In this document: positions 24,846 through 32,268 of the stretch, piece by piece
How positions within the stretch are numbered: the stretch's first letter is position 1
Layout of the letters: every line of letters begins with the position of its first letter
Position numbers and translations under genes: made by a program
Assembly (NCBI GenBank): GCA_910586485.1
Contig: CAJUIA010000006.1
Location: forward strand, 1-64,000
DNA length: 64,000 nucleotides
Source of the DNA: an uncultured Acetatifactor sp.
GTDB lineage: Bacteria; Bacillota; Clostridia; Lachnospirales; Lachnospiraceae
Direction: 5' to 3'
Notes under the pieces: generated by a model
What the model saw: the letters and a program-made list of their open reading frames with translations, nothing else
The model's database searches: none
What the model was told of the DNA's origin: nothing

Positions 24846-25421
24846 ATGCAGGATGTTTACAGGGAGTGCCCTGTCCTTGAGAATGACAGGTTTTTACTGC
24901 GATTAATTCAGGAGAAGGATGCGGAGGATTTGCTGAAGGTATACAGTGACAAGCGTGTGCTGCCTTTTCTGAACAGTGACAACTGCCACGGGGATAATTT
25001 CTTTATGACCAGGAAGGAAGACGTGCAGAACGCCATTCACTACTGGCTGGAGGAATATGCAGGGCGTGGATTTGTGCGTTTTACGGTGATTGACAAGGCA
25101 GTCAATGAAGCAGTGGGCACCATAGAGCTTTTCCTGAGAAGAGCGGAGGATTATTTTAACGAATGTGGTCTGATGAGGCTGGACCTGCGGTTTGATTATG
25201 AAAATCCGGAGGATATTGCGGAAGTTCTTTCGGTAATTGTCAAGCCTGCGTACAGCCTTTTCGGCTGCAGCCTGCTTGCCACGAAGGCGCCGGTCTATGC
25301 AGTGGACAGGATAGAAGCGCTGAAGAAGGCAGGCTTTGAGCTGTCGGAGCAGTGCCTTAAGGGCAGCTATGGCGGCAGAGTTTACGACGGTTACTGGGTG
25401 ATCAGGGAGAAAGAGTCATGA
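24846..25421 (+). CDS. GNAT family N-acetyltransferase (RimJ/RimL-like)
   Basis: 191 residues from the ATG at 24846, preceded by GGGAG; a GTG at 24822 would add eight residues. The N-terminal pattern ENDRFLLRLIQEKDAEDLLKVYSD is that of the RimJ/RimL-type acetyltransferases, with the central strand FVRFTVIDKAVNEAVGTIELF. The canonical acetyl-CoA loop (Q/RxxGxG/A) is not obvious, so catalytic competence is unproven. The substrate is unknown. The next small gene overlaps its stop by four bases. Confidence 0.8.
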   Translation: MQDVYRECPVLENDRFLLRLIQEKDAEDLLKVYSDKRVLPFLNSDNCHGDNFFMTRKEDVQNAIHYWLEEYAGRGFVRFTVIDKAVNEAVGTIELFLRRAEDYFNECGLMRLDLRFDYENPEDIAEVLSVIVKPAYSLFGCSLLATKAPVYAVDRIEALKKAGFELSEQCLKGSYGGRVYDGYWVIREKES

Positions 25422-25558
25422 GGAAAAGCAGTGTGATTCGTATAGCCCTTGCAGGAACCGGCCTGATTGCGCTGACTGCCGGCATACTGCAGGGAGGGTA
25501 TCAGGATACCTTAATGAAGGCCGTCCGCATTTGTATGGAGTGTATCGGTATTGGCTAG
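25418..25558 (+). CDS. CD1871A-family CXXC small protein (46 aa)
   Basis: ATG at 25418 overlaps the GNAT stop (ATGA). The product is 46 residues: a short basic N-terminus, one hydrophobic segment (about residues 7-24) and a C-terminal tail ending MKAVRICMECIGIG with a CXXC pair. This tail is the hallmark of the small clostridial proteins named after CD1871A of Clostridioides difficile. As in that family, the next genes encode a membrane 4Fe-4S protein and a TlpA-type thioredoxin. It is probably a membrane redox or metal-handling subunit; its function is not established. Confidence 0.82.
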   Translation: MRKSSVIRIALAGTGLIALTAGILQGGYQDTLMKAVRICMECIGIG

Positions 25559-25562
25559 CAAG

Positions 25563-26459
25563 ATGAAAAATGCCAAAATAAAAAATAAGGCAAATTTCCG
25601 TCGAAGGTGCATTCAGGCAGTCAGCGCTCTGCTTTATAACGCAAATCTTCCGGGTTTTGCAGACGGTACCATCTATAAGGGCAGGAGCAAGGGCGTTTGT
25701 GTTCCGGGGCTGAACTGTTATTCCTGTCCCGGTGCTGTCGCCTCCTGCCCGCTGGGAGCGCTGCAGAACGCTCTGAGCAATCTGCCGAATAAGCTGCCCC
25801 TTTACATAATCGGCTTTTTCCTGCTTGCGGGAGTGGCATTGGGCAGGGTGGTGTGCGGATTTTTATGTCCGTTTGGGCTGATTCAGGAGCTGCTGCATAA
25901 GCTTCCTACGCCGAAACTAAAGAAGAACCGGTTTACCAGAAGACTCTCCTGGCTGAAATACGTGGTTTTGGCCGTGTTTGTGGCGGCACTGCCAATAGGA
26001 TATGCCTTTGCCCAGGGGATGCCGGTGCCGGCCTTTTGTAAGTATATTTGTCCGGCGGGAACTCTGGAGGGCGGTTTTTTCCTGCTGGGAATGCGTGCAG
26101 AGTATCGGGCGCTGGCAGGGGTGCTTTTTAACTGGAAGGCTGTTTTGTGCGTGGTGATTCTGGCAGGCTGTATCTTTGTATATCGAGGCTTTTGCAGGTT
26201 TTTGTGCCCGCTGGGGGCCATATATTCTTTCTTTTCCCGTATTGCGCTGCTGGCAGTGCGGGTGGATAAAGATTTGTGCAACGAATGCGGGCTGTGTGTG
26301 ATGGCCTGCCCCATGGATATTCGCAGGGTAGGGGATCATGAATGTATTCATTGCGGGCACTGCATTTCAAGCTGCCCTCAAAATGCAATTTATTTCGGAA
26401 GGGAACGGAAAAAGGAAGTAAATGGAAGTAAAAAAAACGGAAGGGAAATAAAAGGATGA
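25563..26459 (+). CDS. Polytopic membrane 4Fe-4S protein (NapH/YccM-like)
   Basis: 298 residues from the ATG at 25563; a TTG at 25551 inside the previous gene is possible. There are about four to five membrane helices. Two membrane-edge motifs CGFLCPFG and CRFLCPLG are typical of NapH/NosR-type electron-transfer proteins. An N-terminal CYSCPGAVASCP cluster and two C-terminal 4Fe-4S motifs, CNECGLCVMACP and CIHCGHCISSCP, are also visible. It probably passes electrons across or along the membrane, perhaps to the thioredoxin-like lipoprotein encoded next, whose gene overlaps by four bases. Confidence 0.88.
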   Translation: MKNAKIKNKANFRRRCIQAVSALLYNANLPGFADGTIYKGRSKGVCVPGLNCYSCPGAVASCPLGALQNALSNLPNKLPLYIIGFFLLAGVALGRVVCGFLCPFGLIQELLHKLPTPKLKKNRFTRRLSWLKYVVLAVFVAALPIGYAFAQGMPVPAFCKYICPAGTLEGGFFLLGMRAEYRALAGVLFNWKAVLCVVILAGCIFVYRGFCRFLCPLGAIYSFFSRIALLAVRVDKDLCNECGLCVMACPMDIRRVGDHECIHCGHCISSCPQNAIYFGRERKKEVNGSKKNGREIKG

Positions 26460-27040
26460 AAACGGTAAAAGGAATGTTTCGATATAAGGCGGCAAGGTCG
26501 ATGGCGCTGCCTTTTATGCTGGCGTTGTGTTTGCTGCTTGCAGCCTGCGGAGGGAATCCGGAAAGCAGCCCCTCGGATGGCGGAAAGAAGGAGCCGTTGG
26601 CGCCCGTGGAGGTGGGGGACGAATATCGGGATTTCACGGTCACGCTGACTGACGGTACTGAATTTACTTTGTCCGATCATGAGGGAAGCGTGATTTTGCT
26701 GAATTTCTGGGCTACCTGGTGCGGCCCCTGCGTAAGGGAGATGCCTGCGTTTCCCATGCTTTTGGAGAAATACGGAGAGGAATTGACGCTGCTCGCGGTG
26801 AATGCGGGAGAAGCGGAAAAGACGGTGAAAAGCTTTCTTGAGAAAAACGGGTACGAATTTCCGGTGGCATCGGATCCTGATAATGAGATAAACAGTCTGT
26901 ATCCCTCGGAGGGAATTCCTTATACCGTGTTAATCGGCAGGGACGGTAAAATTGCATCTATACATCTGGGAGCAGATACGGCGGATGCCATGTATGCGGC
27001 CTATTGTGAAGAGATTGACGCGCTGCTGGAAGAGGAATAA
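26456..27040 (+). CDS. TlpA/ResA-type thioredoxin-like lipoprotein
   Basis: 194 residues. A basic N-terminus and hydrophobic segment end in lipobox LAACGGN near residue 29, so the mature protein is anchored outside the membrane. The thioredoxin domain has the active site WATWCGPCVREM near residue 88 and the cis-proline segment GIPYTVLIGRDG. Such proteins reduce disulfides or c-type cytochrome/peroxide partners. The ATG overlaps the stop of the 4Fe-4S gene (ATGA), so the two are translationally coupled and probably form one reductive pathway with the CD1871A-type protein. Confidence 0.9.
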   Translation: MKTVKGMFRYKAARSMALPFMLALCLLLAACGGNPESSPSDGGKKEPLAPVEVGDEYRDFTVTLTDGTEFTLSDHEGSVILLNFWATWCGPCVREMPAFPMLLEKYGEELTLLAVNAGEAEKTVKSFLEKNGYEFPVASDPDNEINSLYPSEGIPYTVLIGRDGKIASIHLGADTADAMYAAYCEEIDALLEEE

Positions 27041-27094
27041 AGGCTTTCGACAATAAGTTGGAAGAATAAGCAAATAAGTTGAAAGAATAAGCAT

Positions 27095-28180
27095 ATGAAA
27101 AATATAAAACGAAAATCCAAGAAGAAAAAGATTTTCCTCGTTGTATTATCTATCGTGGTACTGCTGTTAATTGCCGGCGATTGGGCTTTAACTGTAACGG
27201 TATATAACGAGAATTTTAACCAGCGCTTTGAGAGCTATGAGCCGCTTATGCTGCACGTTGATGATTTTGACGGATTACAGCGCACAAAATATGAGTTTTG
27301 TTCCAATAAGGGGCAGAAGCTGGCGGGATATATGTATCGCTTTGGAGAAAACCAGCGTGGTATCATTGTAATGGCACATGGCTTTGGCGGCGGTGGACAC
27401 AATTCTTATATGGATTGTGCAAATTATTTTGCCCGTCATGGTTACTATGTTTTCTCTTATGACGCTACGGGAAATGATGAAAGCGAGGGAGAAGGAGTCG
27501 GAGGACTTCCACAGGGAGTAATAGACCTTGACTATGCAATCACATTTGTGGAAGAGAGCGGAAATTTTCCCGATCTGCCGATTGCTCTATTTGGACATAG
27601 CTGGGGCGGGTACAGTGTCTGCAGTGTACTTACATACCATCCTGAAGTAAAAGCTGTTATAGCGTGTTCGGGTTTTAACGCTTCACCGAATCTGTTTGAA
27701 GCAGAGGGGAAAAAACAGGCAGGGAACGGTATTTATTTAATGTTACCGTTTGTGAGGCTGCATGAGAGGCTGCAATATGGCAGATACGCCTTAAATACTG
27801 CGATGGACGGCTTTTCAAAAAGTAATGCCGCCGTTATGATTGTACATAGCTTTGATGATGAAGTTGTTCCTGCCGAATACGGCTACGAAATTTATTATAA
27901 GAAGTATAAGGATGATCCCCGTTTTTGTTTCGTTCCTTTTGAGAATAAAGGACATAGCTATTTCAATGGAGACACCTATCGCAATGAGTTTAACGCGGAA
28001 TTCGATGAATGGCTTAAGAACCTTGACTATGACTATAATTCAGAGGAAAACAGGGAACGGTTTTCGGAGGATAAAGCCGATTATATACACCATAACCTGG
28101 ACCGGGAGCAATGGTGTAATTCATTGGATTTGGAGTTGTTCGAGGATTTTGTTGATTTTTATGATGAACATATACATTGA
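27095..28180 (+). CDS. Alpha/beta hydrolase with N-terminal membrane anchor
   Basis: 361 residues. A lysine-rich start (KRKSKKKK) is followed by one membrane helix (about residues 12-32), then an alpha/beta hydrolase domain. The oxyanion region is VMAHGFGGGGHNS, the nucleophile serine is in FGHSWGGYS near residue 168, the acid is in HSFDDEVVP, and the histidine is in FENKGHSYFNG. It is likely an extracytoplasmic esterase/peptidase-like enzyme; the substrate is unknown. The ribosome site is weak. The gene begins an AT-rich patch that runs to about 28750, unlike the flanking genes, which suggests acquisition. A duplicated AATAAGTTG(G)AAGAATAAGC sequence lies just upstream (27050-27094). Confidence 0.87.
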   Translation: MKNIKRKSKKKKIFLVVLSIVVLLLIAGDWALTVTVYNENFNQRFESYEPLMLHVDDFDGLQRTKYEFCSNKGQKLAGYMYRFGENQRGIIVMAHGFGGGGHNSYMDCANYFARHGYYVFSYDATGNDESEGEGVGGLPQGVIDLDYAITFVEESGNFPDLPIALFGHSWGGYSVCSVLTYHPEVKAVIACSGFNASPNLFEAEGKKQAGNGIYLMLPFVRLHERLQYGRYALNTAMDGFSKSNAAVMIVHSFDDEVVPAEYGYEIYYKKYKDDPRFCFVPFENKGHSYFNGDTYRNEFNAEFDEWLKNLDYDYNSEENRERFSEDKADYIHHNLDREQWCNSLDLELFEDFVDFYDEHIH

Positions 28181-28218
28181 CCAAATGGAAAAAGATTTTC
28201 TGAAAATTTGAAATGAAC

Positions 28219-28277
28219 TTGACAAATACCCCTACAGGGTATATTCTGAAAGCATCAGATATACCCCGTAGGGGTAT
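28219..28277 (+). promoter_or_regulatory. Promoter with two CsoR-type operators
   Basis: TTGACA (28219-28224), a 17-base spacer and TATTCT (28242-28247). The spacer is filled by ATACCCCTACAGGGTAT (28226-28242); a second dyad, ATACCCCGTAGGGGTAT, lies at 28261-28277. Both match the known CsoR operator pattern (TACCC...GGGTA). Repression by the CsoR encoded at 28805 and release by Cu(I) is the expected mode. Confidence 0.85.
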
Positions 28278-28358
28278 TTTGACCTGACAGGAGGCCGGAA
28301 TTTTTATTGATTATCATAAAATTTTGTGTTTTACGTTATTAATTTAGGAGGTTTTTGT

Positions 28359-28661
28359 ATGCTTGAAGCAATATCGTTTCCTGAACATGAATATGAGTCA
28401 ATTCAAAATTATTTAAATAAACTGGGGTATTGTTATACCACGAGGGTATATAAAGAAATTGGGAAATATAAAGTCGGAGAATTGTATACTGCTCCCTGGG
28501 GGGATGTATTGAAAATAGAAGAAGTTAAAACATACTGGAAAGTATCAGATCGCCCTTTCTATGACGAAATGAGTGATGTCGAAAAGAAAGAAATCCGTAA
28601 ATATTCTGAAGATATGGGATTACCATATGAATTTATAAAATTTTCTAAAAGTACAGAATGA
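28359..28661 (+). CDS. Hypothetical 100-aa protein under CsoR-type control
   Basis: From ATG 28359, with TAGGAGG upstream. About 100 residues, no signal or membrane segment, AT-rich codons. The middle (TTRVYKEIGKYKVGELYTAPWGDVLKIEEVKTYW) has a spacing reminiscent of ASCH/PUA-like RNA-binding domains, but this is only a hint. It is the first gene after the two CsoR-type operators and precedes csoR, so copper-responsive expression is predicted. A TTTCACCT/AGGTGAAA stem (28667-28674/28706-28713) follows it. Confidence 0.65.
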   Translation: MLEAISFPEHEYESIQNYLNKLGYCYTTRVYKEIGKYKVGELYTAPWGDVLKIEEVKTYWKVSDRPFYDEMSDVEKKEIRKYSEDMGLPYEFIKFSKSTE

Positions 28662-28804
28662 TTATATTTCACCTGTAACAAATTTCCACTTGCAGAATTG
28701 TCAGTAGGTGAAAATTCTATAACTGAGTTTAAGAATATGTATTTTACTTCATGTTATATGCGCCGGGAACACATCCCGAAAAGGAGATAAAGAAAGGAAC
28801 AGGT

Positions 28805-29167
28805 ATGGCGGGAGACGTTATGGATCATAATGATAACATTATGGAAAAGGGTATGACGGGAGAAGCGGCAGAGACATCCTGCAGCTGTCATTTGAAATCC
28901 ACGCCCAGAGAGGAAGATAAGCTGCGCCAGTTAAAAAACCGGTTAAGCCGTATGGTGGGACAGCTGAACGGAATCGGCAGGATGCTGGATGAGAACCGGT
29001 ACTGCGGAGATATACTGACGCAGGTGGCGGCGGTGGAGAGCGCTCTGCAGGCCTTTGGCTATCTGGTATTACAGGAGCATATGGAGACCTGTGTGGTGGA
29101 AGAGATCCAAAAGGGAAATACGGAAGTAGTGGAGGAAGCGGTGGAGCTGATTAAGAAATTAAAGTGA
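28805..29167 (+). CDS. csoR: Copper-sensing repressor, CsoR family
   Basis: About 120 residues. The N-terminal tail carries CSCHLKS, then the four-helix CsoR/RcnR core: LRQLKNRLSRMVGQLNGIGRML (DNA-binding face), RYCGDILTQ with the first Cu ligand, and LQEHMETCVVEE with His and the second Cys. The complete Cys-His-Cys set marks a Cu(I) sensor rather than a formaldehyde or sulfur sensor. Start MAGD is preceded by AAGGA; the frame is open to 28751, and MDHN is a further option. It lies directly upstream of copA and downstream of two matching operators. Confidence 0.9.
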   Translation: MAGDVMDHNDNIMEKGMTGEAAETSCSCHLKSTPREEDKLRQLKNRLSRMVGQLNGIGRMLDENRYCGDILTQVAAVESALQAFGYLVLQEHMETCVVEEIQKGNTEVVEEAVELIKKLK

Positions 29168-29255
29168 AGGCAGCTTATAAGTTTGCGGGAACATTGTAAG
29201 ATTGACGGATCATTTGTAGGAAAGGCACTCACTGAAGCGGATAAGGAGTATCATC

Positions 29256-32156
29256 ATGAAACAGCGGTATCATATATCGGGAATGACCTGTTCCGCCTGC
29301 TCGTCCCATGTGGAAAAGGCGGTAAACAAGCTGAACGGTGTAATAAAGGCATCTGTTAATTTATTGACGGAGACCATGGAAATCGAATATGACGAAAATG
29401 TATTGACCGGAGAAGTCATTGAAAGCACGGTGGAAAAGGCCGGCTATGGAGCCAGCCTGATGATCGGGAGCGGCCGTGGGGCTGGAGGCAGCAGGGAAAG
29501 CGGCTTTGGCGGAAACGGCGGCCAAAGCTCCGGCGGCGGAAGGAACGGCCGTGACAGGCTGCAGCGGGAAGCAAGGGAAGAGGCAAGGGCCATGAGATGG
29601 CGGCTGGGAATTTCCGTCGGCTTTTTGATTCCCTTAATGTATGTAGCAATGTATCATATGTATAATGAATGGTTTGGTCTGCCGATTCCGGGATTTATAC
29701 ATCGGTTTCTGCATGGGAACGAAAATGCTATGACCTTTACCATGACGCAGTTTATTCTGCTGCTGCCCATATTGTATATGAATCGAAAGTTTTTTTCCGT
29801 AGGCTTTAAAACGCTGAGGCATTTATCACCCAACATGGACAGTTTGATTGCCCTGGGGGCTTCGGCGGCCATAGGCTATGGCATCTTTGCCATGTACCGT
29901 ATAAGCTTTGGGTTAGGGCATGGGGATATGGCGGTGGTGGAGCAGTATTCCCATGATCTTTATTTTGAGTCGGCGGGGATGATTCTCACGCTGATTACCG
30001 TAGGAAAATATTTGGAAAGCCGTTCCAAGGGAAAGACAAGCGAGGCCATCACAAAGCTGATGGATTTGTCCCCCAAGACGGCGGTTATTTTGGACGAGAA
30101 TGGAGACGAGAAAGAGATTCCTACGGAGGCGCTGCGCAGCGGGGACATCTTTCTGGTAAAGCCGGGAAGTCTGGTGCCGGTGGACGGTACGGTGCTGGAG
30201 GGAAGCTCCAGTATTGACGAGGCGGCCGTTACGGGGGAAAGCATCCCCGTGGAGAAGCAGCCGGGAGATCAGGTGGTCTCCGCCACAGTGAATAAGGCCG
30301 GTTTCTTAAAGTGCCGGGCGGATCGGGTGGGAGAGGATACCACTCTGGCGCAGATTATACGGCTGGTGGAAGAGGCAAGCGCCAGCAAGGCCCCCATTGC
30401 CAGGCTGGCAGACAAGGTGGCGGGAGTGTTTGTGCCGGTGGTGATCTGCATTGCGCTGGTGACGCTTTTTGCCTGGCTGATTGCAGGTAAAGGAGCGGAA
30501 TTTGCCATTTCATCGGCCATCGCGGTGTTGGTCATTTCCTGTCCCTGTGCCCTTGGGCTGGCGACGCCGGTGGCGATTATGGTGGGGACCGGCGTGGGAG
30601 CAAGGCACGGTATTCTGATTAAGTCGGGGGAAGCTCTGCAGCAGGCTAAGGAGATTGACACGGTAGTGTTGGATAAGACAGGTACGCTTACCTCCGGAAA
30701 GCTGCATGTGACGGGAACGGGCTGCTATGTGCAGGATATGTCCCTGGAAACCTTGGTGAGCATTGCGGCGGCGCTGGAAAAGAAAAGCGAGCATCCTTTG
30801 GCGGAGGCCATTGTGGCCTATGCGGAAAGAGAAAGGCTGGAACTGCCGGAAATCCGGAATTTTAAGGCTGTTTTCGGCAGAGGCGTAGAGGGCGTGCTGG
30901 CAGAGGAGATTGCGCCGCGGGATAGAATCCCCCTGCCAGACGGGAGTGACGGCCCCACGGCGGTATTTCTGGCAGGAAAGCGGGAAGACGGTTCCAGGGT
31001 GGTCTTTACGTCTGCGGTGGGAGCGCAGGAAGGTGGTGGGAAGGATCCGGATTGGGAAAAGACGGGCATTTATGGTACAAACGGGAAGACAGATGAAGCG
31101 GCTCTGAATAAAATGTTTGAAGAGAGCTTTGTGCCGGATGCCGGTGCAAAAGCCGGAACCCGTTATTTTGTGGGCAACCGAGCTTATATGGAAGAAAACG
31201 GGATTGTGATTGAAGAGGCTGCGGCGCGGGGACTGGATGAGATCGCCGGGCAGGGACGTACCCCCCTTCTGGTGGGAGGGGAAGGCCGTCTGCTGGGCTG
31301 TATTGACGTGGCGGATCAGATCAAGGTCAGTTCTTATGCGGCCGTCCAGAAATTGCGGGAAATGGGTATTCATGTGGTGATGCTCACGGGAGATAATAAG
31401 CGAACTGCGGAGGCGGTGCGGCAGGAGCTGGGCATAGAGGAGGCAGTGGCGGAGGTCCTTCCTCAGGATAAGGAAAAGAAAATCCGGCAGTTAAAGGAAG
31501 CGGGAAGAAAGGTAGCCATGATAGGGGACGGGATTAACGATGCGCCGGCCCTGACGGCGGCGGACGTGGGAATGGCCATCGGCGCCGGCACGGATGTGGC
31601 CATGGAGAGCGCGGACATTGTGCTGATGAAGAGTGATCTTAGGGATGCAGTGACGGCAGTGAGCTTAAGCAGGGCCGTGATCCGTAATATCAAGCAGAAT
31701 CTGTTTTGGGCCTTTTTCTATAATGCCATCGGTATTCCCCTGGCGGCGGGAGTGTGGTATCCTGTATTTGGGATTAGGCTTAATCCCATGTTCGGGGCAG
31801 CAGCCATGAGCCTGAGCAGCATTTTTGTGGTGGGGAACGCCCTGCGGCTCAAAGGCTTTAAGAGCGGCTTTGCGGAAGCCAAAGAAGCAGCAGGGTCTGT
31901 GAAAACAGCTGACAATAACAACAAAAAGGAAAGCGAGGACAAAAAAATGACAAAGGTAATGACAATCGAGGGCATGATGTGCGGACACTGCACCGGCAGG
32001 GTACAGAAGGCCCTGGAAGCAGTGGCAGGAGTGAGCGCGGTAACCATGAGTCTGGAGGCTAAGACAGCCGCCGTAGAGCTTAAAGAAGAGGTAAGCGATC
32101 AGGCATTGACTGATGCGGTAAATGAAGCGGGTTACGAAGTAACGAAAATAGTGTGA
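29256..32156 (+). CDS. copA: Cu(I)-exporting P1B-type ATPase with a C-terminal CopZ-like domain
   Basis: 966 residues, membrane copper exporter. The N-terminal HMA domain carries GMTCSAC (Cys 12 and 15), followed by a glycine-rich linker (about 72-105). Core motifs: TGES near 324, CPC ion site in SCPCALG near 429, phosphorylation site DKTGT near 471 and GDGINDAP near 757. Two unusual points: an insertion of roughly 80-90 residues in the nucleotide-binding domain (about 548-636, between GRGVEGVL and VGNRAYMEENG), and a second HMA domain fused at the C-terminus (about 898-966, with MMCGHC) after an Asn/Lys/Glu linker. Regulated with csoR. Confidence 0.95.
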   Translation: MKQRYHISGMTCSACSSHVEKAVNKLNGVIKASVNLLTETMEIEYDENVLTGEVIESTVEKAGYGASLMIGSGRGAGGSRESGFGGNGGQSSGGGRNGRDRLQREAREEARAMRWRLGISVGFLIPLMYVAMYHMYNEWFGLPIPGFIHRFLHGNENAMTFTMTQFILLLPILYMNRKFFSVGFKTLRHLSPNMDSLIALGASAAIGYGIFAMYRISFGLGHGDMAVVEQYSHDLYFESAGMILTLITVGKYLESRSKGKTSEAITKLMDLSPKTAVILDENGDEKEIPTEALRSGDIFLVKPGSLVPVDGTVLEGSSSIDEAAVTGESIPVEKQPGDQVVSATVNKAGFLKCRADRVGEDTTLAQIIRLVEEASASKAPIARLADKVAGVFVPVVICIALVTLFAWLIAGKGAEFAISSAIAVLVISCPCALGLATPVAIMVGTGVGARHGILIKSGEALQQAKEIDTVVLDKTGTLTSGKLHVTGTGCYVQDMSLETLVSIAAALEKKSEHPLAEAIVAYAERERLELPEIRNFKAVFGRGVEGVLAEEIAPRDRIPLPDGSDGPTAVFLAGKREDGSRVVFTSAVGAQEGGGKDPDWEKTGIYGTNGKTDEAALNKMFEESFVPDAGAKAGTRYFVGNRAYMEENGIVIEEAAARGLDEIAGQGRTPLLVGGEGRLLGCIDVADQIKVSSYAAVQKLREMGIHVVMLTGDNKRTAEAVRQELGIEEAVAEVLPQDKEKKIRQLKEAGRKVAMIGDGINDAPALTAADVGMAIGAGTDVAMESADIVLMKSDLRDAVTAVSLSRAVIRNIKQNLFWAFFYNAIGIPLAAGVWYPVFGIRLNPMFGAAAMSLSSIFVVGNALRLKGFKSGFAEAKEAAGSVKTADNNNKKESEDKKMTKVMTIEGMMCGHCTGRVQKALEAVAGVSAVTMSLEAKTAAVELKEEVSDQALTDAVNEAGYEVTKIV
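31947..32156 (+). other. Possible internal start giving a free CopZ-like chaperone (69 aa)
   Basis: Inside copA, an in-frame ATG at 31947 follows AAAGGAAAGCGAGG with GAGG about 8 bases before it. Starting there yields a complete 69-residue HMA domain (MTKVMTIEGMMCGHCTGRV...), the size of a stand-alone CopZ. Internal initiation is inferred, not shown. Confidence 0.45.
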
Positions 32157-32185
32157 AGACTTTACAGCTTTTTCAGATAAGTTTA

Positions 32186-32245
32186 TACTTTGTTTATTGA
32201 TTTTGAAAAAAATGGTGTTATAGTTGTAATAGAACAAACAAAGTA
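32186..32245 (+). promoter_or_regulatory. clpB promoter flanked by an inverted repeat
   Basis: TTGATT (32197-32202), a 16-base spacer and TATAGT (32219-32224). TACTTTGTTT (32186-32195) and AAACAAAGTA (32236-32245) form a 10-bp inverted repeat around it. No CIRCE or CtsR consensus was recognised. Confidence 0.55.
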
Positions 32246-32268
32246 AACCTTTATGGGGAGGCAACAAA

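Noticed and set aside
31940..31950. A7 run as a programmed frameshift site at the end of copA
   Set aside because: The frame is intact through it and no proper slippery heptamer in the correct phase is present.
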